Positions 41,201 to 56,600 of a DNA stretch of 64,000 nt are shown piece by piece. Source of the DNA: Megachile rotundata (Eukaryota > Arthropoda > Insecta > Hymenoptera > Megachilidae); the NCBI RefSeq assembly GCF_050947335.1, contig NW_027473533.1, forward strand, positions 1 through 64,000, written 5' to 3'. Position 1 is the first letter of the stretch, and each line of letters opens with the position of its first letter. The translations under genes and the position numbers were made by a program. Below the pieces are notes generated by a model, which did no database searches, was not told the origin of the DNA, and saw nothing but the letters and a program-made list of their open reading frames with translations.

Positions 41201-42384
41201 AGTATAGTAATTGTAGTTCCATTGCTCATATAAGCATAATATGGCTAATAATATGAGTTAGATTCATAATAATAAGAGTAATAAGTATAGTAATTGTCGT
41301 TCTATCGATCATTTATGCATAATATGGCTAATAATATGAGTTAGATTAATAATAATAAGAGTAGTAAGTATAGTAAATGTCGTGCTATCGATCATATCTG
41401 CATAATATGGTTAATAATATGAGTTAGATTGATAATAGAAAGAGTAATGTGTATAGTAAATGTCGTGCTATCGATCATATCTGCATAATATGGTTAATAA
41501 TATGAGTTAGATTGATAATAGTAAGAGTAATGTGTATAGTAAATGTCGTGCTATCGATCATATCTGCACAATATGGTTAATAATATGAGTTAGATTGATA
41601 ACAGTGAGTGTAATAAGTATAGTAATTGTCGTTCTATCGATCATATAAGCATAATATGGCTAATAATATGAGTTAGATTTATAATAATAAGAGTAATAAG
41701 TATAGTAATTGTCGTTCTATCGATAATATAAGCATAATATGGCTAATAATATGAGTTAGAATGATAATACTAAGAGTAGTGAGTATAGTAATTCTCGTTC
41801 TATCGATCATAGAAGCATAATATGGCTAATAATATGTGTTAGATTGATAATAATAAGAGTAATGGGTATAGTAATTGTAGTTCTATCGATCATATCTGCA
41901 TTATATGGTTAATAATATGAGTTAGATTGATAATAATAAGAGTAATAAGTATAGTAATTGTCGTTCTATCGATATTATAAGCATAATATGGCTAATAATA
42001 AGAGTTAGATTGATAATAATAAGAGTAATAAGTATAGTAATTGTCGTTCTATCGATCATTTAAGCATAATATGGCTAATAATATGAGTTAGATTGATAGT
42101 AATAACAGTAATAAGTATAGTAATTGTCGTTCTACCGATAATATAAGCATAATATGGCTAATAATATGAGTTAGATTGATAATACTAAGAGTAGGGAGTA
42201 TAGTAATTCTCGTTCTATCGATCATAGAAGCATAATATGGCTAATAATATGAGTTAGATTGATAATAATAAGAGTAATGAGTATAGTAATTGGCGTTCTA
42301 TCGATCATATCTGCATAATATGGTTAATAATAAGAGTTAGATTGATAATAATAAGAGTAATAAGTATAGTAATTGTCGTTCTAT

Positions 42385-43345
42385 CGATCATTTATGCATA
42401 ATATGGCTAATAATATGAGTTAGATTGATAATAATAAGAGTAGTAAGTATAGTAAATGTCGTACTATCGATCATATCTGCATAATATGGTTAATAATATG
42501 AGTTAGATTGATAATAGTAAGAGTAATGTGTATAGTAAATGTCGTGCTATCGATCATATCTGCATAATATGGTTAATAATATGAGTTAGATTGATAATAG
42601 TAAGAGTAATGTGTATAGTAAATGTCGTGCTATCGATCATACCTGCACAATATGGTTAATAATATGAGTTAGATTGATAACAGTGAGTGTAATAAGTATA
42701 GTAATTGTTGTTCTATCGATCATATTAGCATAATATGGTTAATAATATGAATTAGATTGATAATAATAAGAGTAATAAGTATAGTACTTGTCGTTCTATC
42801 GATCATATAAGCATAATATGGCAAATAATATGAGTTAGATTTATAATAATAAGAGTAATAAGTATAGTAATTGTCGTTCTATCGATAATATAAGCATAAT
42901 ATGGCTAATAATAAGAGTTAGGTTGAAAATAATAAGAGTAATAAGTATAGTAATTGTCGTTCTATCGATCATTTAAGCATAATATGGCTAATAATATGAG
43001 TTAGATTGATAATACTAAGAGTGGTGAGTATAGTAATTGGAGTTCTATCGATCATTTAAGCATAATATGGCTAATAATGTGAGTTGGATTGATAATAATA
43101 AAAGTAATAAGTATAGTAATTGTCGTTCTATCGATCATTTAAGCATAATATGGCTAATAATATGAGTTAGATTGATAGTAATAACAGTAATAAGTATAGT
43201 AATTGTCGTTCTATCGATAATATAAGCATAATATGGCTAATAATATGAGTTAGATTGATAATAATAAGAGTAATAAGTATAGTAATTGTCGTCCTACCGA
43301 TCATTTAAGCATAATATGGCTAATAATATGAGTTAGATTGATAAT
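42385..43345 (+). repeat. Block duplicated at 55335-56295 (offset 12950)
   Basis: About 960 bp. The offset equals 156 monomers plus the two extra bases of the 85-bp unit at 55312. Shared rare marks are CATACCTGCACAATATGG, GTAATTGTTGTTC, GTATAGTACTTGTCG, ATATGGCAAATAATATG (42821, 55771), GAAAATAATAAGAG and TAATAATGTGAGTTGG. The block recurs again at 59.4 and 63.1 kb. Confidence 0.85.
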
Positions 43346-46300
43346 AATAAGAGTAGTAAGTATAGTAAATGTCGTGCTATCGATCATATCTGCATAATAT
43401 GGTTAATAACATGAGTTAGATTGATAATAGTAAGAGTAATGTGTATAGTAAATGTCGTGCTATCGATCATATCTGCATAATATGGTTAATAATATGAGTT
43501 AGATTGATAATAGTAAGAGTAATGTGTATAGTAAATGTCGTGCTATCGATCATATCTGCACAATATGGTTAATAATATGAGTTAGATTGATAACAGTGAG
43601 TGTAATAAGTATAGTAATTGTCGTTCTATCGATCATATAAGCATAATATGGCTAATAATATGAGTTAGATTTATAATAATAAGAGTAATAAGTATAGTAA
43701 TTGTCGTTCTATCGATAATATAAGCATAATATGGCTAATAATATGAGTTAAAATGATAATACTAAGAGTAGTGAGTATAGTAATTCTCGTTCTATCGATC
43801 ATAGAAGCATAATATGGCTAATAATATGTGTTAGATTGATAATAATAAGAGTAATGGGTATAGTAATTGTAGTTCTATCGATCATATCTGCATTATATGG
43901 TTAATAATATGAGTTAGATTGATAATAATAAGAGTAATAAGTATAGTAATTGTCGTTCTATCGATATTATAAGCATAATATGGCTAATAATAAGAGTTAG
44001 ATTGATAATAATAAGAGTAATAAGTATAGTAATTGTCGTTCTATCGATCATTTAAGCATAATATGGCTAATAATATGAGTTAGATTGATAGTAATAACAG
44101 TAATAAGTATAGTAATTGTCGTTCTACCGATAATATAAGCATAATATGGCTAATAATATGAGTTAGATTGATAATACTAAGAGTAGGGAGTATAGTAATT
44201 CTCGTTCTATCGATCATAGAAGCATAATATGGCTAATAATATGAGTTAGATTGATAATAATAAGAGTAATAAGTATAGTAATTGTAGTTACATTGCTCAT
44301 ATAAGCATAATATGGCTAATAATATGAGTTAGATTCATAATAATAAGAGTAATAAGTATAGTAATTGTCGTTCTATCGATCATTTATGCATAATATGGCT
44401 AATAATATGAGTTAGATTAATAATAATAAGAGTAGTAAGTATAGTAAATGTCGTGCTATCGATCATATCTGCATAATATGGTTAATAATATGAGTTAGAT
44501 TGATAATAGTAAGAGTAATGTGTATAGTAAATGTCGTGCTATCGATCATATCTGCATAATATGGTTAATAATATGAGTTAGATTGATAATAGTAAGAGTA
44601 ATGTGTATAGTAAATGTCGTGCTATCGATCATATCTGCACAATATGGTTAATAATATGAGTTAGATTGATAACAGTGAGTGTAATAAGTATAGTAATTGT
44701 CGTTCTATCGATCATATAAGCATAATATGGCTAATAATATGAGTTAGATTTATAATAATAAGAGTAATAAGTATAGTAATTGTCGTTCTATCGATAATAT
44801 AAGCATAATATGGCTAATAATATGAGTTAGATTGATAATACTAAGAGTAGTGAGTATAGTAATTCTCGTTCTATCGATCATAGAAGCATAATATGGCTAA
44901 TAATATGTGTTAGATTGATAATAATAAGAGTAATGGGTATAGTAATTGTAGTTCTATCGATCATATCTGCATTATATGGTTAATAATATGAGTTAGATTG
45001 ATAATAATAAGAGTAATAAGTATAGTAATTGTCGTTCTATCGATATTATAAGCATAATATGGCTAATAATAAGAGTTAGATTGATAATAATAAGAGTAAT
45101 AAGTATAGTAATTGTCGTTCTATCGATCATTTAAGCATAATATGGCTAATAATATGAGTTAGATTGATAGTAATAACAGTAATAAGTATAGTAATTGTCG
45201 TTCTACCGATAATATAAGCATAATATGGCTAATAATATGAGTTACATTGATAATACTAAGAGTAGGGAGTATAGTAATTCTCGTTCTATCGATCATAGAA
45301 GCATAATATGGCTAATAATATGAGTTAGATTGATAATAATAAGAGTAATGAGTATAGTAATTGGCGTTCTATCGATCATATCTGCATAATATGGTTAATA
45401 ATAAGAGTTAGATTGATAATAATAAGAGTAATAAGTATAGTAATTGTCGTTCTATCGATCATTTATGCATAATATGGCTAATAATATGAGTTAGATTAAT
45501 AATAATAAGAGTAGTAAGTATAGTAAATGTCGTGCTATCGATCATATCTGCATAATATGGTTAATAATATGAGTTAGATTGATAATAGTAAGAGTAATGT
45601 GTATAGTAAATGTCGTGCTATCGATCATATCTGCATAATATGGTTAATAATATGAGTTAGATTGATAATAGTAAGAGTGATGTGTATAGTAAATGTCGTG
45701 CTATCGATCATATCTGCACAATATGGTTAATAATATGAGTTAGATTGATAACAGTGAGTGTAATAAGTATAGTAATTGTCGTTCTATCGATCATATTAGC
45801 ATAATATGGTTAATAATATGAATTAGATTGATAATAATAAGAGTAATAAGTATAGTATTTGTCGTTCTATCGATCATATAAGCATAATATGGCTAATAAT
45901 ATGAGTTAGATTTATAATAATAAGAGTAATAAGTATAGTAATTGTCGTTCTATCGATAATATAAGCATAATATGGCTAATAATATGAGTTAGATTGATAA
46001 TACTAAGAGTAGTGAGTATAGTAATTCTCGTTCTATCGATCATAGAAGCATAATATGGCTAATAATATGTGTTAGATTGATAATAATAAGAGTAATGGGT
46101 ATAGTAATTGTAGTTCTATCGATCATATCTGCATTATATGGCTAATAATATGAGTTAGATTGATAATAATAAGAGTAATGAGTATAGTAATTGTAGTTCT
46201 ATCGATCATATCTGCATTATATGGTTAATAATATGAGTTAGATTGATAATAATAAGAGTAATAAGTATAGTAATTGTAGTTCTATTGCTCATATAAGCAT

Positions 46301-48536
46301 AATATGGCTAATAATATGAGTTAGATTCATAATAATAAGAGTAATAAGTATAGTAATTGTCGTTCTATCGATCATTTAAGCATAATATGGCTAATAATAT
46401 GAGTTAGATTGATAATAGTAAGAGTAATGTGTATAGTAAATGTCGTGCTATCGATCATATCTGCACAATATGGTTAATAATATGAGTTAGATTGATAACA
46501 GTGAGTGCAATAAGTATAGTAATTGTCGTTCTACCGATCATATTACCATAATATGGTTAATAATATGAATTAGATTGATAATAATAAGAGTAATAAGTAT
46601 AGTATTTGTCGTTCTATCGATCATATAAGCATAATATGGCTAATAATATGAGATAGATTTATAATAATCAGGGTAATAAGTATAGTAATTGTCGTTCTAT
46701 CGATCATATAAGCATAATATGGCTAATAATATGAGTTAGATTGATAATAATAAGAGTAATAAGTATAGTAATTGTCGTTCTATCGATCATATCTGCATAA
46801 TATGGTTAATAACATGAGTTAGATTGATAATAGTGAGTGTAATAAGTATAGTAAATGTCGTTCTATCGATCATATAATCATAATATGGGTAATAATATGA
46901 GGTAGATTGATGATAATAAGAGTAATAGGTATAGTAAATGTCGTGCTATCGATCATATCTGCATAATATGGTTAATAATATGAGTTAGATTGATAATAGT
47001 GAGTGTAATAAGTATAGTAAATGTCGTTCTATCGATCATATAAGCATAATATGGCTAATAATATGAGTTAGATTGATAATACTAAGAGTAGTGGGTATAG
47101 TAATTGTAGTTCTAGCGATCATTTAAGCATAATATGGCTAATAATATGAGTTGGATTGATAATAATAAAAGTAATAAGTATAGTAATTGTCATTCTATCG
47201 ATAATATAAGCCTAATATGGCTAATAATATGAGTTAGATTGATAATACTAAGAGTAGTGAGTATAGTAATTCTCGTTCTATCGATCATAGAAGCATAATA
47301 TGGCTAATAATATGTGTTAGATTGATAATAATAAGAGTAATGGGTATAGTAATTGTAGTTCTATCGATCATATCTGCATTATATGGTTAATAATATGAGT
47401 TAGATTGATAATAATAAGAGTAATAAGTATAGTAATTGTCGTTCTATCGATATTATAAGCATAATATGGCTAATAATAAGAGTTAGATTGATAATAATAA
47501 GAGTAATAAGTATAGTAATTGTCGTTCTACCGATAATATAAGCATAATATGGCTAATAATATGAGTTAGATTGATAATACTAAGAGTAGGGAGTATAGTA
47601 ATTCTCGTTCTATCGATCATAGAAGCATAATATGGCTAATAATATGAGTTAGATTGATAATAATAAGAGTAATAAGTATAGTAATTGTAGTTCCATTGCT
47701 CATATAAGCATAATATGGCTAATAATATGAGTTAGATTCATAATAATAAGAGTAATAAGTATAGTAATTGTCGTTCTATCGATCATTTATGCATAATATG
47801 GCTAATAATATGAGTTAGATTAATAATAATAAGAGTAGTAAGTATAGTAAATGTCGTGCTATCGATCATATCTGCATAATATGGTTAATAATATGAGTTA
47901 GATTTATAATAATAAGAGTAATAAGTATAGTAATTGTCGTTCTATCGATAATATAAGCATAATATGGCTAATAATATGAGTTAGATTGATAATACTAAGA
48001 GTAGTGAGTATAGTAATTCTCGTTCTATCGATCATAGAAGCATAATATGGCTAATAATATGTGTTAGATTGATAATAATAAGAGTAATGGGTATAGTAAT
48101 TGTAGTTCTATCGATCATATCTGCATTATATGGTTAATAATATGAGTTAGATTGATAATAATAAGAGTAATAAGTATAGTAATTGTCGTTCTAACGATAT
48201 TATAAGCATAATATGGCTAATAATAAGAGTTAGATTGATAATAATAAGAGTAATAAGTATAGTAATTGTCGTTCTATCGATCATTTAAGCATAATATGGC
48301 TAATAATATGAGTTAGATTGATAGTAATAACAGTAATAAGTATAGTAATTGTCGTTCTACCGATAATATAAGCATAATATGGCTAATAATATGAGTTAGA
48401 TTGATAATACTAAGAGTAGGGAGTATAGTAATTCTCGTTCTATCGATCATAGAAGCATAATATGGCTAATAATATGAGTTAGATTGATAATAATAAGAGT
48501 AATGAGTATAGTAATTGGCGTTCTATCGATCATATC

Positions 48537-50373
48537 TGCATAATATGGTTAATAATAAGAGTTAGATTGATAATAATAAGAGTAATAAGTATAGTAATTG
48601 TCGTTCTATCGATCATTTATGCATAATATGGCTAATAATATGAGTTAGATTAATAATAATAAGAGTAGTAAGTATAGTAAATGTCGTGCTATCGATCATA
48701 TCTGCATAATATGGTTAATAATATGAGTTAGATTGATAATAGTAAGAGTAATGTGAATAGTAAATGTCGTGCTATCGATCATATCTGCATAATATGGTTA
48801 ATAATATGAGTTAGATTGATAATAGTAAGAGTGATGTGTATAGTAAATGTCGTGCTATCGATCATATCTGCACAATATGGTTAATAATATGAGTTAGATT
48901 TATAACAGTGAGTGTAATAAGTATAGTATTTGTCGTTCTATCGATCATATTAGCATAATATGGTTAATAATATGAATTAGATTGATAATAATAAGAGTAA
49001 TAAGTATAGTATTTGTCGTTCTATCGATCATATAAGCATAATATGGCTAATAATATGAGTTAGATTTATAATAATAAGAGTAATAAGTATAGTAATTGTC
49101 GTTCTATCGATAATATAAGCATAATATGGCTAATAATATGAGTTAGATTGATAATACTAAGAGTAGTGAGTATAGTAATTCTCGTTCTATCGATCATAGA
49201 AGCATAATATGGCTAATAATATGTGTTAGATTGATAATAAAAAGAGTAATGGGTACAGTAATTGTAGTTCTATCGATCATATCTGCATTATATGGCTAAT
49301 AATATGAGTTAGATTGATAATAATAAGAGTAATGAGTATAGTAATTGTAGTTCTATCGATCATATCTGCATTATATGGTTAATAATATGAGTTAGATTGA
49401 TAATAATAAGAGTAATAAGTATAGTAATTGTAGTTCTATTGCTCATATAAGCATAATATGGTTAATAATAAGAGTTAGATTGATAATAATAAGAGTAATA
49501 AGTATAGTAATTGTCGTTCTATCGATCATTTATGCATAATATGGCTAATAATATGAGTTAGATTAATAATAATAAGAGTAGTAAGTATAGTAAATGTCGT
49601 GCTATCGATCATATCTGCATAATATGGTTAATAATATGAGTTAGATTGATAATAGTAAGAGTAATGTGAATAGTAAATGTCGTGCTATCGATCATATCTG
49701 CATAATATGGTTAATAATATGAGTTAGATTGATAATAGTAAGAGTGATGTGTATAGTAAATGTCGTGCTATCGATCATATCTGCACAATATGGTTAATAA
49801 TATGAGTTAGATTTATAACAGTGAGTGTAATAAGTATAGTAATTGTCGTTCTATCGATCATATTAGCATAATATGGTTAATAATATGAATTAGATTGATA
49901 ATAATAAGAGTAATAAGTATAGTATTTGTCGTTCTATCGATCATATAAGCATAATATGGCTAATAATATGAGTTAGATTTATAATAATAAGAGTAATAAG
50001 TATAGTAATTGTCGTTCTATCGATAATATAAGCATAATATGGCTAATAATATGAGTTAGATTGATAATACTAAGAGTAGTGAGTATAGTAATTCTCGTTC
50101 TATCGATCATAGAAGCATAATATGGCTAATAATATGTGTTAGATTGATAATAAAAAGAGTAATGGGTATAGTAATTGTAGTTCTATCGATCATATCTGCA
50201 TTATATGGCTAATAATATGAGTTAGATTGATAATAATAAGAGTAATGAGTATAGTAATTGTAGTTCTATCGATCATATCTGCATTATATGGTTAATAATA
50301 TGAGTTAGATTGATAATAATAAGAGTAATAAGTATAGTAATTGTAGTTCTATTGCTCATATAAGCATAATATG
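48537..50373 (+). repeat. 913-bp (11-monomer) tandem duplication
   Basis: Segment 48537-49460 repeats at 49450-50373 with a step of exactly 11 monomers. Markers are TTTATAACAGTGAGTG (48901, 49814), AGAGTGATGTG (48827, 49740) and TATGTGTTAG with AATAAAAAGAG (49223, 50136). One difference is GTATTTGTCG near 48927 against GTAATTGTCG near 49840. It overlaps the start of the 2905-bp unit, so the 913-bp event came before that larger duplication. Confidence 0.87.
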
Positions 50374-51876
50374 GCTAATAATATGAGTTAGATTCATAAT
50401 AATAAGAGTAATAAGTATAGTAATTGTCGTTCTATCGATCATTTAAGCATAATATGGCTAATAATATGAGTTAGATTGATAATAATAAGAGTAGTAAGTA
50501 TAGTAAATGTCGTGCTATCGATCATATCTGCATAATATGGTTAATAATATGAGTTAGATTGATAATAGTAAGAGTAATGTGTATAGTAAATATCGTGCTA
50601 TCGATCATATCTGCATAATATTGTTAATAATATGAGTTAGATTGATAATAGTAAGAGTAATGTGTATAGTAAATGTCGTGCTATCGATCATATCTGCACA
50701 ATATGGTTAATAATATGAGTTAGATTGATAACAGTGAGTGTAATAAGTATAGTAATTGTCGTTCTACCGATCATATTACCATAATATGGTTAATAATATG
50801 AATTAGATTGATAATAATAAGAGTAATAAGTATAGTATTTGTCGTTCTATCGATCATATAAGCATAATATGGCTAATAATATGAGATAGATTTATAATAA
50901 TCAGGGTAATAAGTATAGTAATTGTCGTTCTATCGATCATATAAGCATAATATGGCTAATAATATGAGTTAGATTGATAATAATAAGACTAATAAGTATA
51001 GTAATTGTCGTTCTATCGATCATATCTGCATAATATGGTTAATAACATGAGTTAGATTGATAATAGTGAGTGTAATAAGTATAGTAAATGTCGTTCTATC
51101 GATCATATAATCATAATATGGGTAATAATATGAGGTAGATTGATGATAATAAGAGTAATAAGTATAGTAAATGTCGTGCTATCGATCATATCTGCATAAT
51201 ATGGTTAATAATATGAGTTAGATTGATAATAGTGAGTGTAATAAGTATAGTAAATGTCGTTCTATCGATCATATAAGCATAATATGGCTAATAATAAGAG
51301 TTACATTGATAATAATAAGAGTAATGAGTATAGTAATTGTAGATCTTACGATCATATCTGCATAATATGGTTAATAATATGAGTTAGATTCATAATAATA
51401 AGAGTAATAAGTATAGTAATTGTCGTTCTATCGATCATATCTGCATAATATGGTTAATAATATGAGTTAGATTCATAATAATAAGAGTAATAAGTATAGT
51501 AAATGTCGTTCTGTCGATCATATAATCATAATATGGGTAATAATATGAGTTGGATTGATAATAATAAGAGTAATGTGTATAATAATTGTCGTTCTATCGA
51601 TCATTTAAGCGTAATATGGCTAATAATATGAGTTAGATTGATGATAATAAGAGTAATAAGTATAGTAAATGTCGTGCTATCGATCATATCTGCATAATAT
51701 GGTTAATAATATGAGTTATATTGATAATAGTGAGTGTAATAAGTATAGTAATTGTCGTTCTGTCGATCATATAAGCATAATATGGCTAATAATATGAGTT
51801 AGATTGATAATAATAAAAGTAATGAGTATAGTAATTGTCGTTCTATCCATCATATCTGCATAATATGGTTAATAAT
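48972..51876 (+). repeat. 2905-bp (35-monomer) tandem duplication, copy 1
   Basis: The next 2905 bp (51877-54781) repeat this stretch in the same orientation with no gap; 2905 is exactly 35 x 83. Reading the two side by side I found three substitutions: ACAG/ATAG near 49255 against 52160, GATTAATAAT/GACTAATAAT near 49563 against 52468, and ATAATCATAAT/ATAATAATAAT near 51110 against 54015. That is about 99.9% identity. The break lies in GGTTAATAATATGA, after which copy 1 runs into the AATTAGATTG at the start of copy 2, whereas copy 2 is followed by GTTAGATTCAT. Confidence 0.92.
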
Positions 51877-54781
51877 ATGAATTAGATTGATAATAATAAG
51901 AGTAATAAGTATAGTATTTGTCGTTCTATCGATCATATAAGCATAATATGGCTAATAATATGAGTTAGATTTATAATAATAAGAGTAATAAGTATAGTAA
52001 TTGTCGTTCTATCGATAATATAAGCATAATATGGCTAATAATATGAGTTAGATTGATAATACTAAGAGTAGTGAGTATAGTAATTCTCGTTCTATCGATC
52101 ATAGAAGCATAATATGGCTAATAATATGTGTTAGATTGATAATAAAAAGAGTAATGGGTATAGTAATTGTAGTTCTATCGATCATATCTGCATTATATGG
52201 CTAATAATATGAGTTAGATTGATAATAATAAGAGTAATGAGTATAGTAATTGTAGTTCTATCGATCATATCTGCATTATATGGTTAATAATATGAGTTAG
52301 ATTGATAATAATAAGAGTAATAAGTATAGTAATTGTAGTTCTATTGCTCATATAAGCATAATATGGTTAATAATAAGAGTTAGATTGATAATAATAAGAG
52401 TAATAAGTATAGTAATTGTCGTTCTATCGATCATTTATGCATAATATGGCTAATAATATGAGTTAGACTAATAATAATAAGAGTAGTAAGTATAGTAAAT
52501 GTCGTGCTATCGATCATATCTGCATAATATGGTTAATAATATGAGTTAGATTGATAATAGTAAGAGTAATGTGAATAGTAAATGTCGTGCTATCGATCAT
52601 ATCTGCATAATATGGTTAATAATATGAGTTAGATTGATAATAGTAAGAGTGATGTGTATAGTAAATGTCGTGCTATCGATCATATCTGCACAATATGGTT
52701 AATAATATGAGTTAGATTTATAACAGTGAGTGTAATAAGTATAGTAATTGTCGTTCTATCGATCATATTAGCATAATATGGTTAATAATATGAATTAGAT
52801 TGATAATAATAAGAGTAATAAGTATAGTATTTGTCGTTCTATCGATCATATAAGCATAATATGGCTAATAATATGAGTTAGATTTATAATAATAAGAGTA
52901 ATAAGTATAGTAATTGTCGTTCTATCGATAATATAAGCATAATATGGCTAATAATATGAGTTAGATTGATAATACTAAGAGTAGTGAGTATAGTAATTCT
53001 CGTTCTATCGATCATAGAAGCATAATATGGCTAATAATATGTGTTAGATTGATAATAAAAAGAGTAATGGGTATAGTAATTGTAGTTCTATCGATCATAT
53101 CTGCATTATATGGCTAATAATATGAGTTAGATTGATAATAATAAGAGTAATGAGTATAGTAATTGTAGTTCTATCGATCATATCTGCATTATATGGTTAA
53201 TAATATGAGTTAGATTGATAATAATAAGAGTAATAAGTATAGTAATTGTAGTTCTATTGCTCATATAAGCATAATATGGCTAATAATATGAGTTAGATTC
53301 ATAATAATAAGAGTAATAAGTATAGTAATTGTCGTTCTATCGATCATTTAAGCATAATATGGCTAATAATATGAGTTAGATTGATAATAATAAGAGTAGT
53401 AAGTATAGTAAATGTCGTGCTATCGATCATATCTGCATAATATGGTTAATAATATGAGTTAGATTGATAATAGTAAGAGTAATGTGTATAGTAAATATCG
53501 TGCTATCGATCATATCTGCATAATATTGTTAATAATATGAGTTAGATTGATAATAGTAAGAGTAATGTGTATAGTAAATGTCGTGCTATCGATCATATCT
53601 GCACAATATGGTTAATAATATGAGTTAGATTGATAACAGTGAGTGTAATAAGTATAGTAATTGTCGTTCTACCGATCATATTACCATAATATGGTTAATA
53701 ATATGAATTAGATTGATAATAATAAGAGTAATAAGTATAGTATTTGTCGTTCTATCGATCATATAAGCATAATATGGCTAATAATATGAGATAGATTTAT
53801 AATAATCAGGGTAATAAGTATAGTAATTGTCGTTCTATCGATCATATAAGCATAATATGGCTAATAATATGAGTTAGATTGATAATAATAAGACTAATAA
53901 GTATAGTAATTGTCGTTCTATCGATCATATCTGCATAATATGGTTAATAACATGAGTTAGATTGATAATAGTGAGTGTAATAAGTATAGTAAATGTCGTT
54001 CTATCGATCATATAATAATAATATGGGTAATAATATGAGGTAGATTGATGATAATAAGAGTAATAAGTATAGTAAATGTCGTGCTATCGATCATATCTGC
54101 ATAATATGGTTAATAATATGAGTTAGATTGATAATAGTGAGTGTAATAAGTATAGTAAATGTCGTTCTATCGATCATATAAGCATAATATGGCTAATAAT
54201 AAGAGTTACATTGATAATAATAAGAGTAATGAGTATAGTAATTGTAGATCTTACGATCATATCTGCATAATATGGTTAATAATATGAGTTAGATTCATAA
54301 TAATAAGAGTAATAAGTATAGTAATTGTCGTTCTATCGATCATATCTGCATAATATGGTTAATAATATGAGTTAGATTCATAATAATAAGAGTAATAAGT
54401 ATAGTAAATGTCGTTCTGTCGATCATATAATCATAATATGGGTAATAATATGAGTTGGATTGATAATAATAAGAGTAATGTGTATAATAATTGTCGTTCT
54501 ATCGATCATTTAAGCGTAATATGGCTAATAATATGAGTTAGATTGATGATAATAAGAGTAATAAGTATAGTAAATGTCGTGCTATCGATCATATCTGCAT
54601 AATATGGTTAATAATATGAGTTATATTGATAATAGTGAGTGTAATAAGTATAGTAATTGTCGTTCTGTCGATCATATAAGCATAATATGGCTAATAATAT
54701 GAGTTAGATTGATAATAATAAAAGTAATGAGTATAGTAATTGTCGTTCTATCCATCATATCTGCATAATATGGTTAATAAT
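51877..54781 (+). repeat. 2905-bp (35-monomer) tandem duplication, copy 2
   Basis: Near-identical to 48972-51876. Its last 1.25 kb (from about 53.53 kb) is also the start of a block copied twice more downstream (57.6 and 61.25 kb). Within it, CTGCACAATATGG lies at 52689 and 53602, each exactly 2905 bp from its partner in copy 1. Confidence 0.92.
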
Positions 54782-56600
54782 ATGAGTTAGATTCATAATA
54801 ATAAGAGTAATAAGTATAGTAATTGTCGTTCTATCGATAATATAAGCTTAATATGGCCAATAATATGAGTTAGATTGATAATACTCAGAGTAGTGAGTAT
54901 AGTAATTCTCGTTCTATCGATAATATAAGCATAATATGGCTAATAATATGAGTTAGATTGATAATAATAAGAGTAATGAGTATAGTAATTGTCGTTCTAT
55001 CGATCATATAAGCATAATATGGCTAATAATATGAGTTAGATTGATAATACTAAGAGTAGTGAGTATAGTAATTGTAGTTCTAGCGATCATTTAAGCATAA
55101 TATGGCTAATAATATGAGTTGGATTGATAACAATAAAAGTAATAAGTATAGTAATTGTCGTTCTATCGATAATATAAGCATAATATGGCTAATAATATGA
55201 GTTAGATTGATAATACTAAGAGTAGTGAGTATAGTAATTCTCGTTCTATCGATCATAGAAGCATAATTTGGCTAATAATATGAGTTAGATTGATAATAAT
55301 GAGAGTAATAAGTATAGTAATTGTCGTACTCTATCGATCATTTATGCATAATATGGCTAATAATATGAGTTAGATTGATAATAATAAGAGTAGTAAGTAT
55401 AGTAAATGTCGTACTATCGATCATATCTGCATAATATGGTTAATAATATGAGTTAGATTGATAATAGTAAGAGTAATGTGTATAGTAAATGTCGTGCTAT
55501 CGATCATATCTGCATAATATGGTTAATAATATGAGTTAGATTGATAATAGTAAGAGTAATGTGTATAGTAAATGTCGTGCTATCGATCATACCTGCACAA
55601 TATGGTTAATAATATGAGTTAGATTGATAACAGTGAGTGTAATAAGTATAGTAATTGTTGTTCTATCGATCATATTAGCATAATATGGTTAATAATATGA
55701 ATTAGATTGATAATAATAAGAGTAATAAGTATAGTACTTGTCGTTCTATCGATCATATAAGCATAATATGGCAAATAATATGAGTTAGATTTATAATAAT
55801 AAGAGTAATAAGTATAGTAATTGTCGTTCTATCGATAATATAAGCATAATATGGCTAATAATAAGAGTTAGATTGAAAATAATAAGAGTAATAAGTATAG
55901 TAATTGTCGTTCTATCGATCATTTAAGCATAATATGGCTAATAATATGAGTTAGATTGATAATACTAAGAGTGGTGAGTATAGTAATTGGAGTTCTATCG
56001 ATCATTTAAGCATAATATGGCTAATAATGTGAGTTGGATTGATAATAATAAAAGGAATAAGTATAGTAATTGTCGTTCTATCGATCATTTAAGCATAATA
56101 TGGCTAATAATATGAGTTAGATTGATAGTAATAACAGTAATAAGTATAGTAATTGTCGTTCTATAGATAATATAAGCATAATATGGCTAATAATATGAGT
56201 TAGATTGATAATAATAAGAGTAATAAGTATAGTAATTGTCGTCCTACCGATCATTTAAGCATAATATGGCTAATAATATGAGTTAGATTGATAATACTAA
56301 GAGTAGTGAGTATAGTAATTGTAGTTCTATCGATCATTTAAGCATAATATGGCTAATAATATGAGTTAGATTGATAATAATAACAGTAATAAGTATAGTA
56401 ATTGTCGTTCTATCGATATTATAAGCATAATATGGCTAATAATATGAGTTAGATTGATAATAACAAGAGTAATGAGTATAGTAATTGTAGTTCTATCTAT
56501 CATATCTACATAATATGGTTAATAATCTGAGTTAGATTCATAATAATAAGAGTAATATGTATAGTAATTGTCGTACTAGCGATCATTTAAGCATAATATG
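53530..56600 (+). repeat. 3.07-kb block, copy 1 of 3
   Basis: Contains the GAGATAG / CAGGG unit (53806), a CTTACGATCATATCTGC unit (54250), TTCTATCCATCATATCTGC (54749), TAAGCTTAATATGG, TACTCAGAGTAG, the 85-bp monomer (55312), CATACCTGCAC (55590), GGCAAATAATATG and the TCTATCTATCATATCTACAT unit near 56492. Private changes include AGATCTTACG where copies 2 and 3 read AGTTCTTACG, AATGGCCAATAAT near 54854, and AAAAGGAATAAG near 56051. Confidence 0.88.
55312..55396 (+). repeat. 85-bp monomer variant, copy 1
   Basis: The usual TGTCGTTCTATCG reads TGTCGTACTCTATCG (GTACTC at 55326), a 2-bp gain. The same variant occurs only at 59381-59465 and 63035-63119, each inside a copy of the 3.07-kb block. The insertion therefore arose once and was spread by block duplication. 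Confidence 0.9.
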
